From Ferrithrix thermotolerans DSM 19514 (lineage in GTDB: Bacteria > Actinomycetota > Acidimicrobiia > Acidimicrobiales > Ilumatobacteraceae): 53,233 nucleotides of DNA. A model generated the notes under the pieces. That model was not told where the DNA came from. It did not search any database and was given only the letters and a program-made list of their open reading frames with translations. The stretch is from contig CAMASN010000018.1 in NCBI GenBank assembly GCA_945861025.1, forward strand, positions 1 through 53,233. The letters run 5' to 3'. Shown here in pieces: positions 17,222 through 26,882 of the stretch (position 1 is the stretch's first letter; every line of letters begins with the position of its first letter). Position numbers and translations under genes: made by a program.

Positions 17222-20068
17222 CTATCTCGCCTCAAGCAGTGGCTTCAAGAATCGGCCAGTGTGGCTGGCCGGCAAGCTGGCGATGTGTTCAGGCGCTCCT
17301 TCGCCAACGACGAGACCGCCGCCGCCGCCGCCTTCAGGACCAAGGTCGATGACCCAATCAGAGGTCTTGATGACATCGAGGTTGTGCTCGATGACCAACA
17401 CCGTGTTGCCCTGATCGACCAAGCGTGACAACACCGTGAGCAGGCGACGCACGTCTTCGAAGTGCAACCCTGTGGTGGGCTCGTCGAGCAGGTAGATGGT
17501 GTGACCAGTGGATCGCTTGGCCAGTTCGGCGGCGAGTTTCACGCGCTGCGCTTCGCCACCCGACAGCGTGGGTGCTGGCTGACCCAAGCGCACGTAGCCG
17601 AGTCCAACATCGACCAACGTCTGCATATAGCGCGAGATGGCTGGCTGGTTGGTGAAGAAACCGACTGCCTCGGCCACTGGCATATCGAGCACCTCGGAGA
17701 TGTTCTTGCCCTTGAACTGAATGTCGAGCGTGTCACGGTTGTAGCGAGCGCCCTTGCAGACCTCGCACGGCACGTAGACGTCGGGAAGGAAGTGCATCTC
17801 GATCTTGATGGTGCCATCGCCGCTGCACGCTTCGCAGCGGCCACCGGCCACGTTGAAGCTAAAGCGGCCCGGCATATAGCCACGCACCTTTGACTCTTGG
17901 GTGGTGGCGAACAACTTGCGGATGTTGTCGAACACGCCCGTGTAGGTAGCTGCGTTTGAGCGCGGGGTGCGGCCAATCGGCGACTGGTCCATGTCGATGA
18001 CCTTGTCGAGCAGCTCAATGCCCAGCACCGACGTATGCCGACCAGCTGCCTGCTTCGATTTATAGATCTTTTGCATCAGCGACGGCAACAAGATGTCGCG
18101 AACCAATGAGCTCTTGCCCGACCCCGACACGCCGGTGACTGCCACGAAACATCCGAGCGGAATACGAACATCGATGTTTTGTAAGTTGTGTTCGCGGGCG
18201 CCCTTTATGGTGAGCCAGTCGTTGCCAGGTGCACGCCGTTGTTGCGGCACCGGGATGCTGCGCTTACCCGACAGGTATTGGCCGGTGATGGACTCTTTGG
18301 TCTTGAGGATGCCCTTGACCGGACCGCTATAGACCACTGCCCCACCGTGCTCACCAGCACCAGGACCAATATCGACGATCCAGTCGCTGGCACGAATGGT
18401 GTCTTCATCGTGCTCGACCACCAGCACCGTGTTACCGAGATCACGCAGGCGCACAAGGGTTTCGATGAGGCGGTGATTGTCTCGTTGGTGCAAGCCGATG
18501 GACGGCTCGTCGAGCACGTAGAGCGTGCCCACAAGACCCGAGCCGATCTGGCTAGCAAGCCGGATGCGCTGTGCTTCTCCGCCGGCAAGCGTGCCCGCAG
18601 AGCGCGACAGCGACAAGTAATCGAGGCCGACATCGAGCAAGAAGCCGAGCCGGGCGTTGACCTCTTTGACCACGCGCTCGGCAATCATTCGATCTCGCTC
18701 GCTGAGTTCGAGACCAACCAAGAACTTTGCGGACTCACCGATGCTCATGTCGCACACTTCGGAGATGTGCTTGTCGTTGACCGTGACGGCCAAACTGGCC
18801 GGCTTCAGCCGAGCGCCACCACATGTTGGACACGGCACGAGGCGCATGTAGCCCTCGTATTGCTCGCGGCTCCAGTCGCTCTCGGCTGCTTGATGGCGGC
18901 GCTTGATCCACGGGATCACGCCTTCGTACGCAGTGGAATAGGCGCGGGTGCGGCCATAGCGATTCTTGTATTTCACGGCCACATTGCCATCGACGCCGTG
19001 CAGCACGATCTTCACTTGCTTGGCGTTCATTGCGCTCCACGGAGCGTTGATGTCGATGTCATAGACGTCGGCGACAGCTTCGATCATGCGATTGAAGTAC
19101 TGCGTGTGCGCCGAGCGCCAAGGAGCGATAGCGCCGCCGGTAATAGACAGGTCTGGATCGGGCACGATGAGATCGGGGTCGATCTCAAAGGTGGTGCCAA
19201 GGCCGTCGCACGCCGCACATGCACCATAGGGAGAGTTAAACGAGAAGTTTCGCGGGGCGAGTTCTTCGAAGCTGGTGCCGCAGTTCGGGCAGGCCAAGTG
19301 CTGGCTGAACGTGAGCGTGTCTTGAGCTTCGCCGTCTTTGCCAACGATCTCGATTTCGGCCACGCCATCGGCCAATTTGAGCGCAGTTTCGAGGCTGTCG
19401 GTGAGTCGACGCTCGATGCCTTCACGGCGCACGAGACGGTCGACGACTACCTCAATTGAGTGGTTCTCATAACGCGCCAAGCTCTCATCGCGTTTGAGGA
19501 ACTCGGCGATGTCGACCAGTTCGGTATCGACACGCGCACGCACGTATCCCTGCCCGGCGAGGTCTTCGAGAAGTGTCTTATATTCACCCTTGCGGCCACG
19601 CACCACCGGAGCCAACACCTGGAAGCGAGTGCCGTCAGGCATGAGCAAAATACGGTCGACGATTTGCTGCGGGGTCTGGCGCTGCAAGCGGGTGCCGTCG
19701 GTGGGGCAATGTTGAATGCCGATACGCGCGTACAGCAGGCGCAGATAGTCGTAGACCTCGGTGATGGTGCCAACGGTTGAACGAGGGTTGCGGCTTGCCG
19801 ACTTCTGATCGATAGCGATGGCCGGCGAGAGTCCCTCGATGACATCGACATCGGGCTTGTCCATCTGACCCAAGAACTGGCGGGCGTATGCGCTGAGGGA
19901 CTCGACGTAGCGGCGCTGACCTTCGGCATAAATGGTGTCGAACGCGAGGCTTGATTTGCCCGAGCCGGACAGCCCGGTGAACACGATGAGCTTGTCGCGC
20001 GGAAGGTCGACGCTGACATTGCGCAGGTTGTGCTCGCGAGCGCCGCGAACGATGATCTTGTCGGCCAT
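17222..20068 (-). CDS. uvrA: excinuclease ABC subunit A
   Basis: 948 residues. UvrA dimers scan DNA for damage and load UvrB. Two ABC ATPase modules: Walker [14 protein letters not shown] near residue 32 and [13 protein letters not shown] near residue 645; signatures [15 protein letters not shown] and [15 protein letters not shown]; two zinc modules ([11 protein letters not shown]...CAACDG and CEACSGDG...CEVCKG). The C-terminal Gly-rich segment (GPEGGGGGG) is usual for UvrA. TAGGTT 6 nt before the ATG suggests a leaderless transcript. It lies 49 nt after uvrB; unlike uvrB no LexA box was seen here. Confidence 0.97.
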   Translation of the reverse strand: MADKIIVRGAREHNLRNVSVDLPRDKLIVFTGLSGSGKSSLAFDTIYAEGQRRYVESLSAYARQFLGQMDKPDVDVIEGLSPAIAIDQKSASRNPRSTVGTITEVYDYLRLLYARIGIQHCPTDGTRLQRQTPQQIVDRILLMPDGTRFQVLAPVVRGRKGEYKTLLEDLAGQGYVRARVDTELVDIAEFLKRDESLARYENHSIEVVVDRLVRREGIERRLTDSLETALKLADGVAEIEIVGKDGEAQDTLTFSQHLACPNCGTSFEELAPRNFSFNSPYGACAACDGLGTTFEIDPDLIVPDPDLSITGGAIAPWRSAHTQYFNRMIEAVADVYDIDINAPWSAMNAKQVKIVLHGVDGNVAVKYKNRYGRTRAYSTAYEGVIPWIKRRHQAAESDWSREQYEGYMRLVPCPTCGGARLKPASLAVTVNDKHISEVCDMSIGESAKFLVGLELSERDRMIAERVVKEVNARLGFLLDVGLDYLSLSRSAGTLAGGEAQRIRLASQIGSGLVGTLYVLDEPSIGLHQRDNHRLIETLVRLRDLGNTVLVVEHDEDTIRASDWIVDIGPGAGEHGGAVVYSGPVKGILKTKESITGQYLSGKRSIPVPQQRRAPGNDWLTIKGAREHNLQNIDVRIPLGCFVAVTGVSGSGKSSLVRDILLPSLMQKIYKSKQAAGRHTSVLGIELLDKVIDMDQSPIGRTPRSNAATYTGVFDNIRKLFATTQESKVRGYMPGRFSFNVAGGRCEACSGDGTIKIEMHFLPDVYVPCEVCKGARYNRDTLDIQFKGKNISEVLDMPVAEAVGFFTNQPAISRYMQTLVDVGLGYVRLGQPAPTLSGGEAQRVKLAAELAKRSTGHTIYLLDEPTTGLHFEDVRRLLTVLSRLVDQGNTVLVIEHNLDVIKTSDWVIDLGPEGGGGGGLVVGEGAPEHIASLPASHTGRFLKPLLEAR

Positions 20069-20074
20069 TGGACG

Positions 20075-20080
20075 AACCTA
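20075..20080 (-). promoter_or_regulatory. -10 box of leaderless uvrA promoter
   Basis: TAGGTT on the minus strand followed by 6 nt (CGTCCA) and the uvrA ATG. No -35 match is obvious and no LexA palindrome overlaps it. It lies in the short uvrB-uvrA gap, so uvrA may be served both by read-through and by this promoter. Confidence 0.45.
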
Positions 20081-20117
20081 TCTGGAGAAGCAGAACGGGG
20101 GGAAACGGAAAACTGGG

Positions 20118-22136
20118 TCAGCCGGCATCGCGAAGCTCGCGACGCAGGTCGTTGATTTCGTCGCGCAGGCGAGCTGCGTACTCGAAGCGAAGCTCGACCG
20201 ATGCTTCGTGCATTTCTTCTTCGAGGGTGAGAATGAGCCGGGCCAACTCTTGCTGGGGCAGCGTCTTGATCTCTCGTTGCACCTTGTCTCGCTCGCGCTG
20301 CTTGCGCCGATCTTTGCCGGGTACCGGCGCCGACGAGTCGGGACGAAGCAGCGACAAGATGTCGCCCACTGCCTTGCGGATGGTCTGCGGATTGATGCCG
20401 TGTTCAAAGTTGTAGGCAATCTGGCGCTCTCGCCGACGCTGCGTTTCTTCGATAGCCCGAGCCATTGAGTTGGTGATGCGATCGGCGTACATGATGACCT
20501 GACCGTCTACGTTTCGAGCCGCACGACCCATGGTCTGGATCAGCGATGTCTCGCTGCGCAGGAAGCCCTCTTTGTCGGCATCGAGGATGGCGACCAACGA
20601 CACCTCGGGAAGGTCGAGACCTTCGCGCAACAGGTTGATGCCCACTAGCGCGTCGAACTCGCCGAGGCGAAGGCCACGAAGCGTTTCGATGCGCTGAATG
20701 GTGTCGATGTTGCTGTGCATGTAGCGCACCCGCAGGCCTTGCTCGAGAAGGTACTCGGTGAGGTCTTCAGCCATTTTCTTGGTGAGCGTGGTGATGAGCA
20801 CGCGGTCGCCCTGAGCAACACGGGCATTGACGTTTTCGATGAGGTCGTCGATTTGACCCTTGGTGGGTTTGACGATGACCTCAGGGTCGATGAGACCAGT
20901 TGGGCGCACGATCTGCTCGACCACGCGCTGCGACACCTTGAGTTCGTATGCCGACGGGGTGGCCGACAAGAACACGCACTGCGGAATACGTTCGAGCACT
21001 TCTTCAAACCGCAGCGGCCGGTTGTCGCGCGCGCTGGGCAGACGAAACCCGTGCTCGACCAACTGATCTTTGCGGCTGAGGTCGCCCATGTATTGGCCGT
21101 GCAACTGCGGCACGGCGACATGGCTTTCGTCGATGACCAACAAGAAGTCGTCGGGGAAGTAATCGATGAGGGTGAACGGCGGCTCGCCATGGGTGCGGCC
21201 ATCGATATGCATCGAGTAGTTCTCGATGCCGTTGCAATAGCCCACTTCTTGAATCATCTCGAGGTCGTATTCGGTGCGCATGCGCAGTCGCTGCACTTCG
21301 AGCAACTTGCCCTCGGCCTGGAACCATGCGAGGCGCTCTTGGAGTTCGGCCTCGATACCGATGACCGCCTTGCGCATGCGTTCGTCGCCAGCCACATAGT
21401 GAGTGGCGGGAAACACCATCACCTCAGTCATCTCGCTGAGCTGCTCGCCGGTGAGTGGGTCGATCATCGTGATGCGGTCGACCGTGTCGCCGAACATTTC
21501 GATGCGCAACACGTTTTCGTCGTATGACGGATGAACCTCGATGGTGTCACCGCGCACTCGGAACTTGCCGCGGCCCAACGCAATGTCGTTTCGGTCGAAT
21601 TGCAGATCGACGAGGCGTCGCAAGATGCTGCGCTGGTCGTAATCGACACCCGTGTGCAGCTCGAGCAACTGGCCTTTGTATTCGGCGGGATTACCCATGC
21701 CGTAGATGCAGCTGACCGATGCCACCACGATGGTGTCGCGACGAGTGAGCAATGCCGCAGTAGCGCTGTGCCGCAACCGGTCGATCTCGTCGTTGACCGA
21801 TGAGTCTTTCTCGATGTAGGTGTCACTCGAGGCCATGTACGCCTCGGGCTGGTAGTAGTCGTAATAACTCACGAAGTACTCGACCCGGTTGTCGGGGAAG
21901 AACTCGCGCATCTCTTGCGCCAACTGCGCGGCGAGCGATTTGTTAGGAGCCAAGATCAGAGTTGGCTTTTGAACATTCTCGATGGTCCATGCAATGGTGG
22001 CCGACTTACCCGAACCGGTGATGCCCAACAGTGTCTGAAATCGAAGGCCTTGCTCGATGCCTTCAGTGAGGCTGGCTACTGCTGCTGGTTGATCACCAGC
22101 AGGGGAAAAATCGGACACCACCTTGAACGGAATCAC
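20118..22136 (-). CDS. uvrB: excinuclease ABC subunit B
   Basis: 672 residues from a GTG start. UvrB verifies damage and positions UvrC. Seen: Walker [14 protein letters not shown] near residue 40, the beta-hairpin [20 protein letters not shown] near residue 95, Walker [15 protein letters not shown], helicase motifs V-VI ([14 protein letters not shown] and QTMGRAARN), and the C-terminal UVR domain ([20 protein letters not shown]) that binds UvrC. Its promoter carries a perfect LexA box 17 nt before the start, so it is probably SOS-inducible and leaderless. Confidence 0.97.
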   Translation of the reverse strand: MIPFKVVSDFSPAGDQPAAVASLTEGIEQGLRFQTLLGITGSGKSATIAWTIENVQKPTLILAPNKSLAAQLAQEMREFFPDNRVEYFVSYYDYYQPEAYMASSDTYIEKDSSVNDEIDRLRHSATAALLTRRDTIVVASVSCIYGMGNPAEYKGQLLELHTGVDYDQRSILRRLVDLQFDRNDIALGRGKFRVRGDTIEVHPSYDENVLRIEMFGDTVDRITMIDPLTGEQLSEMTEVMVFPATHYVAGDERMRKAVIGIEAELQERLAWFQAEGKLLEVQRLRMRTEYDLEMIQEVGYCNGIENYSMHIDGRTHGEPPFTLIDYFPDDFLLVIDESHVAVPQLHGQYMGDLSRKDQLVEHGFRLPSARDNRPLRFEEVLERIPQCVFLSATPSAYELKVSQRVVEQIVRPTGLIDPEVIVKPTKGQIDDLIENVNARVAQGDRVLITTLTKKMAEDLTEYLLEQGLRVRYMHSNIDTIQRIETLRGLRLGEFDALVGINLLREGLDLPEVSLVAILDADKEGFLRSETSLIQTMGRAARNVDGQVIMYADRITNSMARAIEETQRRRERQIAYNFEHGINPQTIRKAVGDILSLLRPDSSAPVPGKDRRKQRERDKVQREIKTLPQQELARLILTLEEEMHEASVELRFEYAARLRDEINDLRRELRDAG

Positions 22137-22142
22137 CCGGCG

Positions 22143-22166
22143 AGTGTATCAGCGAACAATCGTTCG
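22143..22166 (-). promoter_or_regulatory. LexA (SOS) box and -10 of uvrB
   Basis: CGAACAATCGTTCG (22153-22166) is a perfect palindromic match to the actinobacterial/Gram-positive LexA box core (CGAAC-N4-GTTCG). On the minus strand it is followed 4 nt later by TACACT (22143-22148), then 6 nt (CGCCGG) and the uvrB GTG. Bound LexA would cover the region between -35 and -10. The box begins only 2 nt after the coaE stop codon. Confidence 0.85.
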
Positions 22167-22168
22167 AC

Positions 22169-22837
22169 TTACGCCAAGCTCTTGCCATCGGTGGCATCGG
22201 GCGGGTCTACCGGATCGGCAAGGCGCTGGTCGTCGGCAGCAACGGGCTCCAACCCCTGCATCCATTCCCAGAGACCCGGCAGCAACAATGCAAGCGCGTC
22301 GCGGTCGCCTGAGTTGTCGATGACATAGTCGGCCTTCGCCAAGCGCTCTTCGCGTGTGGCTTGGCGGGCAATGCGCGCCCGAGCATCGGTTTCGTCCATA
22401 CCGCGAATGTTCACCAGACGATCGATAGCGAGATCGACTGGCGTGTCGACAACAGCAACGCCTGCTACTGGGTACCGACTGTTCTCGATGAGCAACGGCA
22501 CGTCGAGCACCACCACCGAATTGGAATCGAGGTGTTCGCGCATACGCGACCGGATTGCCCGACCGATTTCAGGGTGAACCAACGCATTCAATTCTTTGAG
22601 GATCTCGGGGTTTGGAAAGACGATCGCGGCCAACGCCAAGCGATCGAGCGACCCATCGGCAGCGACAATCTCTTGACCAAATCGCTCGACGATTGCGTTG
22701 AATACGGGCGCACCCGGCTGCTGCAGTTCACGCGTCATTGCATCGGCATCGATGATGACGGCACCAAGTCGAGCGAGCCCCTCAGACACTGTTGACTTGC
22801 CCGAACCGATGCCACCTGTAAGTCCAACAACAATCAT
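22169..22837 (-). CDS. coaE: dephospho-CoA kinase
   Basis: 222 residues. Phosphorylates dephospho-CoA at the 3'-hydroxyl, the last step of coenzyme A synthesis. Seen: P-loop GLTGGIGSGKSTVSE at residues 6-20, IIDADAMTREL with the family Asp residues, VLDVPLLIENSRY, and the late ARIARQATREERLAKADYVIDNSG motif. The start is supported by TACCGT 6 nt upstream, indicating a leaderless transcript. It sits between rpsA and uvrB as in many actinobacteria, but a two-component system has been placed between it and rpsA. Confidence 0.95.
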   Translation of the reverse strand: MIVVGLTGGIGSGKSTVSEGLARLGAVIIDADAMTRELQQPGAPVFNAIVERFGQEIVAADGSLDRLALAAIVFPNPEILKELNALVHPEIGRAIRSRMREHLDSNSVVVLDVPLLIENSRYPVAGVAVVDTPVDLAIDRLVNIRGMDETDARARIARQATREERLAKADYVIDNSGDRDALALLLPGLWEWMQGLEPVAADDQRLADPVDPPDATDGKSLA

Positions 22838-22843
22838 GCACCG

Positions 22844-22869
22844 ACGGTAGCAATTAGCGCAGCTACCAT
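22844..22869. promoter_or_regulatory. divergent promoters of coaE and sensor kinase
   Basis: Within the 39-nt gap lie a minus-strand -10 box TACCGT (22844-22849; 6 nt before the coaE ATG) and a plus-strand -10 box TACCAT (22864-22869; 7 nt before the kinase TTG). They fall in an inverted repeat GGTAGC/GCTACC (22846-22851 and 22862-22867), so the two -10 regions mirror each other and cannot easily be occupied at once. Both transcripts would be leaderless. Confidence 0.5.
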
Positions 22870-22876
22870 CAGAACC

Positions 22877-24718
22877 TTGATGAGTGAATCCCTTGAACCG
22901 CGCGAACCGTCACGGCCGCTCTTGATTGGCTTTGGACAAAGCGGACCCAAGCCGGGCGAAGTGGAGCCACCGTCGTGGCCACTCGTTGAGCGTCGACGAT
23001 CGCATCCCAGCACCTTTATTGGCGTCGATCGTCGCCTTGTCGATCGTGGCGGCACCAGCAATTCTGCGTCCACCGTGCAGGCAGCGCCGCTGTTGCCATT
23101 CCGCATCGCAGGCCTGATCGGTGCCGCGTTCCGCGGTCTCAGCCTCTACTCAACCACCAGCTGGGATCTCAACATCGCCAGCGCCGTCGTTGTTGCGTAC
23201 ACCATCTTCGCGCTCGTTCGCCCCGTGCCGTATCGCAACGACAACCGCACCCGCATGCGTGTGGTCATCGAGGCTGCCCTCATTACGACCACCATCTTGA
23301 TGAGCGGGGGTTGGAGTTCGCCACTCGCAGTGTGTCTTGTCCCGACCTGCATGTTGGCCGGATTCGTAGGCGGAACAGTTTTCAGCGCCCAGATTGGTGG
23401 CGCCGCAGCGACGATCATTACCACCATCTTCCTACAAGATGTTGGGCTCAGTGATGGCGTGGGCCAATCCGAGCTCTGGATAGGCCTGCTGCTGTTGGTT
23501 TCCGTCACCAGCGGCATCTCGCATCGGGCCTCCATCGAGTCGGCCCGTAATCAACAAGCCGCGCTCGATCGAGTCGGACGCCTCGCCGAAGCCAACGCGC
23601 TGCTGTTCTCTTTACAACGCATCGCTCAGACCTTGCCAGCGTCGCTCGATCTTCAAGACGTGCTCGACTCGACAGTGACACGCGTGCAATCGCTCATTGA
23701 CCACAGCATGCTCACGATTCTGTTGCACAACGATCTCACCAACAGCCTTGTCCCGGCCAGAATTCAGGGGTACACACTCGACAACTCGCGCCAGCAGTTG
23801 TCGCTGCCCCCGGCAGCCCAAGAGGCGCTGCGAGCCCCAAAAACAGTACGACGCGACAATCTCAAAGTAGCTGCGGCCGACGACCCAGAGGCGATGAACG
23901 ATGGCGTCGCTCCCGGTGCACGCTCGGGCATCTATGCAGCGCTTCGTGCCCGCGGTTCTGTCATCGGAATCATTGCGCTCGAATCGCTTGAGCCCGCCCA
24001 TTTCAGGCCCCAAGACGTAGAGGTCTTACATGGTCTCACCGAACCCTTCGGTATTGCCATCGACAACGCCCGCTTGTTCAAGCGCTTGCGCATCGCTTCG
24101 GCCGACGAGGAGCGCAACCGAATCGCCCGAGATATTCACGACGACATTGGCTCATCGTTGGCATTCCTGGGCTTCGAACTCGACCGCTCAATTGCGAACG
24201 CGGCTCGAGGCGCCTCGGTCGAGGTGGCGCTCAAAGACCTACGTGGCGAGGTGAGCAACATGATCGGCAACATCCGCGAGACGCTTTACGACCTTCGCTC
24301 CGATGTCTCCGAGAACCAAGATCTGCCAGCCACCTTGACGCAGTTCATCGAACGTGTGCGAGCGCGTAGCGGCGTAGATGTCTCGTTCGAATCAAACCAA
24401 TCGCTTCGGTTGAGTATTGCCCAAGAACGAGAACTGTGGCACATCGCTCGTGAGGCGTTGATCAACGTCGAACGGCACGCCCGGGCGACGACCGCCTCGG
24501 TGCGTTGGGTCTGCAAGCCGTCGCACGCCATTCTCACGATTCGCGATAACGGCGTTGGGCTGTCGGCCGGCGGTGGCCGTGTGGACTCATACGGAATGAT
24601 CGGCATGCGCGAGCGCGCCGCGAGCATCGGGGGCGAACTAACCGCCGAGTCCTCGCCAAGCGGTACTGTGATTCGTGTAGGACTCCGCCAACCGCAAGGA
24701 GCAAGACAATGGGATTGA
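22877..24718 (+). CDS. GAF-domain sensor histidine kinase, NarL/DegS type
   Basis: 613 residues from a TTG whose next codon is ATG (22880); TACCAT lies 7 nt before the TTG. After a cytoplasmic, Pro-rich N-terminus of about 80 residues come five or six membrane helices (about 85-225), a GAF-like sensory domain (about 240-400), the HisKA_3 dimerisation helix with phosphoacceptor His421 in ARDIHDDIGSSLAF, and an ATPase domain with NVERHARA (N box) and DNGVGL and GMIGMRERA (G boxes). It should phosphorylate the response regulator that overlaps its end by 10 nt. The signal is unknown. Confidence 0.9.
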   Translation: MMSESLEPREPSRPLLIGFGQSGPKPGEVEPPSWPLVERRRSHPSTFIGVDRRLVDRGGTSNSASTVQAAPLLPFRIAGLIGAAFRGLSLYSTTSWDLNIASAVVVAYTIFALVRPVPYRNDNRTRMRVVIEAALITTTILMSGGWSSPLAVCLVPTCMLAGFVGGTVFSAQIGGAAATIITTIFLQDVGLSDGVGQSELWIGLLLLVSVTSGISHRASIESARNQQAALDRVGRLAEANALLFSLQRIAQTLPASLDLQDVLDSTVTRVQSLIDHSMLTILLHNDLTNSLVPARIQGYTLDNSRQQLSLPPAAQEALRAPKTVRRDNLKVAAADDPEAMNDGVAPGARSGIYAALRARGSVIGIIALESLEPAHFRPQDVEVLHGLTEPFGIAIDNARLFKRLRIASADEERNRIARDIHDDIGSSLAFLGFELDRSIANAARGASVEVALKDLRGEVSNMIGNIRETLYDLRSDVSENQDLPATLTQFIERVRARSGVDVSFESNQSLRLSIAQERELWHIAREALINVERHARATTASVRWVCKPSHAILTIRDNGVGLSAGGGRVDSYGMIGMRERAASIGGELTAESSPSGTVIRVGLRQPQGARQWD

Positions 24719-25344
24719 CCGTACTGCTCGTTGACGATCACACCATGATGCGCCAGGGGCTCCGCCGCAGCCTTGAAGACGAAGGCATCACGGTCGTTGG
24801 TGAAGCCGCCGACGGCGAAATCGGATTCCGTATGGCACTCGAGTTGCGCCCCGATGTGGTGCTCATGGACGTGTCCATGCCTAACGTCGATGGCATCGAG
24901 GCCACGCGACGTTTGGTCAAAGCCGATGCCCGCCAGTGCGTGGTCATGCTCACAATGCACCTCGATCGTGCCGTCATCGACGCAGCGCTCCGTGCCGGCG
25001 CATCGGGCTATCTCATCAAGGACTGCTCAATCACCGAAGTGGTCGAGGCAATCGGCCTCGCCGCGAGCGGCGATACGGTGCTGTCCAAGAACTTGGCGGC
25101 GCTGATGCTCAACGAAGCACGCAACTTGGAGATCAGCGACGACCCGCTGATTTCGCCACGCGAAGAAGAAGTGTTGCAGTTGGTGGTCGATGGTCTCGGA
25201 ACTGGTGACATCGCTGCCCGACTGTTCATCAGTCAAAAGACGGTCAAGAACCACCTTGCCTCGATCTACGAAAAGCTCGACGCCCGTGACCGCACCCAAG
25301 CTGTGCTCACCGCCGTGCGCATGGGCATCGTTCGCCTCAAATAA
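24709..25344 (+). CDS. NarL/LuxR-family response regulator
   Basis: 211 residues; AAGGAG lies before the ATG, within the kinase gene. Receiver domain with the acidic pair in LLVDDHTMM, phosphoacceptor Asp54 in LMDVSMPNVDG, Thr in VVMLTMH and Lys in YLIKDC. The C-terminal LuxR helix-turn-helix (about 145-205) reads LISPREEEVLQLVVDGLGTG then SQKTVKNHLASIYEKL. It is the DNA-binding partner of the kinase upstream. Targets are not visible in the window. It is convergent with rpsA, sharing a terminator hairpin. Confidence 0.93.
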   Translation: MGLTVLLVDDHTMMRQGLRRSLEDEGITVVGEAADGEIGFRMALELRPDVVLMDVSMPNVDGIEATRRLVKADARQCVVMLTMHLDRAVIDAALRAGASGYLIKDCSITEVVEAIGLAASGDTVLSKNLAALMLNEARNLEISDDPLISPREEEVLQLVVDGLGTGDIAARLFISQKTVKNHLASIYEKLDARDRTQAVLTAVRMGIVRLK

Positions 25345-25346
25345 AA

Positions 25347-25370
25347 GTGGGGCCAGTTGCCCGGCCCCAC
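25347..25370 (-). terminator. rho-independent terminator of rpsA (shared with response regulator)
   Basis: Perfect 8-bp GC-rich stem GTGGGGCC/GGCCCCAC with 8-nt loop. On the minus strand it is followed by TTTTATTT, a proper terminator for rpsA. On the plus strand the tail (CTGTGAGATTTCG) is weaker, so it may only partly stop the two-component transcript. Confidence 0.85.
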
Positions 25371-25406
25371 CTGTGAGATTTCGGTCTGCCCGAAGGCAGC
25401 CGTTGA

Positions 25407-26804
25407 CTACTCGCTTGCTGATTCTTCGACAGCTTCGGCCGCAACTTCGGCCTCTGCTGGCACTTCAGTTTCGGCTTCGGCGACTGGCGCTTCGGCGACT
25501 GGCGCTTCAGCGGCTTCGGGAGCTGCACCCTCGACGGCAGTGCCACCCTCTTGGTAGTACTCGGCCCATGCGGATTCGCGCTCGACGTCGTCTGTGCCAG
25601 CGGCCCAGTTTCCGTGCTCGTCCATCTCGAAGTGCTGACGGTACTCTTCGGCCAATTCGCCACCCTCGGCTGCCTGCTTGATCGACAAGCTGATGCGACG
25701 GCGGGCGAGGTCGAGATCGATGATCTTGACCCACAACTCTTCGCCTGGCGTAACGACCTGCTCTGGCGAGTCGACATGGTGTGCGCTCATCTCGCTGATG
25801 TGCACGAGACCCTCGATGCCTTCGCCCACCTGAGCGAACGCACCGAACGGCACGAGCTTGGTGATGCGACCGTAGACCAACTGGCCAACTTCGTGGCTGT
25901 TGGCGAAGGTCTGCCAAGGATCTTGCTGAGTGGCCTTGAGCGACAAGCTGATGCGCTCGCGATCGAAGTCGACATCGAGCACCTGAACGGTGACTGGGTC
26001 GCCAACGGCAACGACAGCACCCGGATGATCAACATGCTTCCACGACAATTCGCTGACGTGGATGAGGCCATCCATGCCGCCGAGATCGACGAACGCACCG
26101 AAACTGACGACGCTGCTGACAACACCGCTGCGAATCTCGCCTGGCTTGAGGTTGGTGAGGAACTCGTCGCGAGCTTCCTTCTGAGTCTCTTCGAGATACG
26201 CACGGCGGCTGAGCACAACGTTGTTGCGGTTCTTGTCGAGCTCGATGATCTTGGCTTGCACCATCTTGCCCACGTAGGGCTGCAGGTCGCGGACGCGACG
26301 CAGTTCGACGAGCGAGGCAGGAAGGAAGCCGCGAAGGCCGATGTCGACAATCAGGCCGCCCTTGACGACTTCGATGACGAGTCCCTCGACCATGCCGTCG
26401 GCCTCTTTGAGCTTTTCGATATTGCCCCAGGCACGCTCGTACTGAGCACGCTTCTTGGAGAGCAGCAGGCGACCTTCTTTGTCTTCCTTGGTCAGAACCA
26501 GTGCTTCGATCTTTTCGCCGAGCTTCACGATGTCGTGCGGGTTGACGTCGTTACGGATGCTGAGCTCGCGGGCCAAAATGACGCCCTCGCTCTTATAACC
26601 GATGTCGAGCAGGACTTCGTCGCGGTCGATCTTTACAACGGTGCCATGCACCAGTTGGCCATCGTCGACTTCGACGAGTGTGCCGGCAATCGCGTCTGCG
26701 AATGACATACCGAGATCATCGGAGATGACCTGGCGAGGTGTGTAATTTCCCTCTTCATCGAAGGTGCCAAAGGCAGAAGAAGTGGGAGTAGAGGTGTCGG
26801 ACAA
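25407..26804 (-). CDS. rpsA: 30S ribosomal protein S1
   Basis: 465 residues from a TTG at 26804, chosen because SDTSTPTSSAFGTFDEEGNY then resembles related S1 starts; a TTG at 26855 is an alternative. Four S1 RNA-binding repeats: VHGTVVKIDRDEVLLDIGYKSEG, VEGLVIEVVKGGLIVDIGLRGF, RSGVVSSVVSFGAFVDLGGMDG and VYGRITKLVPFGAFAQVGEG. S1 binds mRNA at the ribosome. The C-terminal about 40 residues are a Glu/Ala/Val-rich low-complexity tail (repeated EAPVAEA), typical of actinobacterial S1. It follows the methyltransferase/polA unit and ends at a strong terminator. Confidence 0.95.
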   Translation of the reverse strand: MSDTSTPTSSAFGTFDEEGNYTPRQVISDDLGMSFADAIAGTLVEVDDGQLVHGTVVKIDRDEVLLDIGYKSEGVILARELSIRNDVNPHDIVKLGEKIEALVLTKEDKEGRLLLSKKRAQYERAWGNIEKLKEADGMVEGLVIEVVKGGLIVDIGLRGFLPASLVELRRVRDLQPYVGKMVQAKIIELDKNRNNVVLSRRAYLEETQKEARDEFLTNLKPGEIRSGVVSSVVSFGAFVDLGGMDGLIHVSELSWKHVDHPGAVVAVGDPVTVQVLDVDFDRERISLSLKATQQDPWQTFANSHEVGQLVYGRITKLVPFGAFAQVGEGIEGLVHISEMSAHHVDSPEQVVTPGEELWVKIIDLDLARRRISLSIKQAAEGGELAEEYRQHFEMDEHGNWAAGTDDVERESAWAEYYQEGGTAVEGAAPEAAEAPVAEAPVAEAETEVPAEAEVAAEAVEESASE

Positions 26805-26882
26805 GGAGGTATCGCTTTCAGAGGTGGATAAAGGACAATCAGATCGGTCGCACAAACACGTGACGACGTCGCCGAGAGGCTA

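Noticed and set aside
18188-19459. 423-residue plus-strand frame
   Set aside because: Antisense shadow of uvrA.
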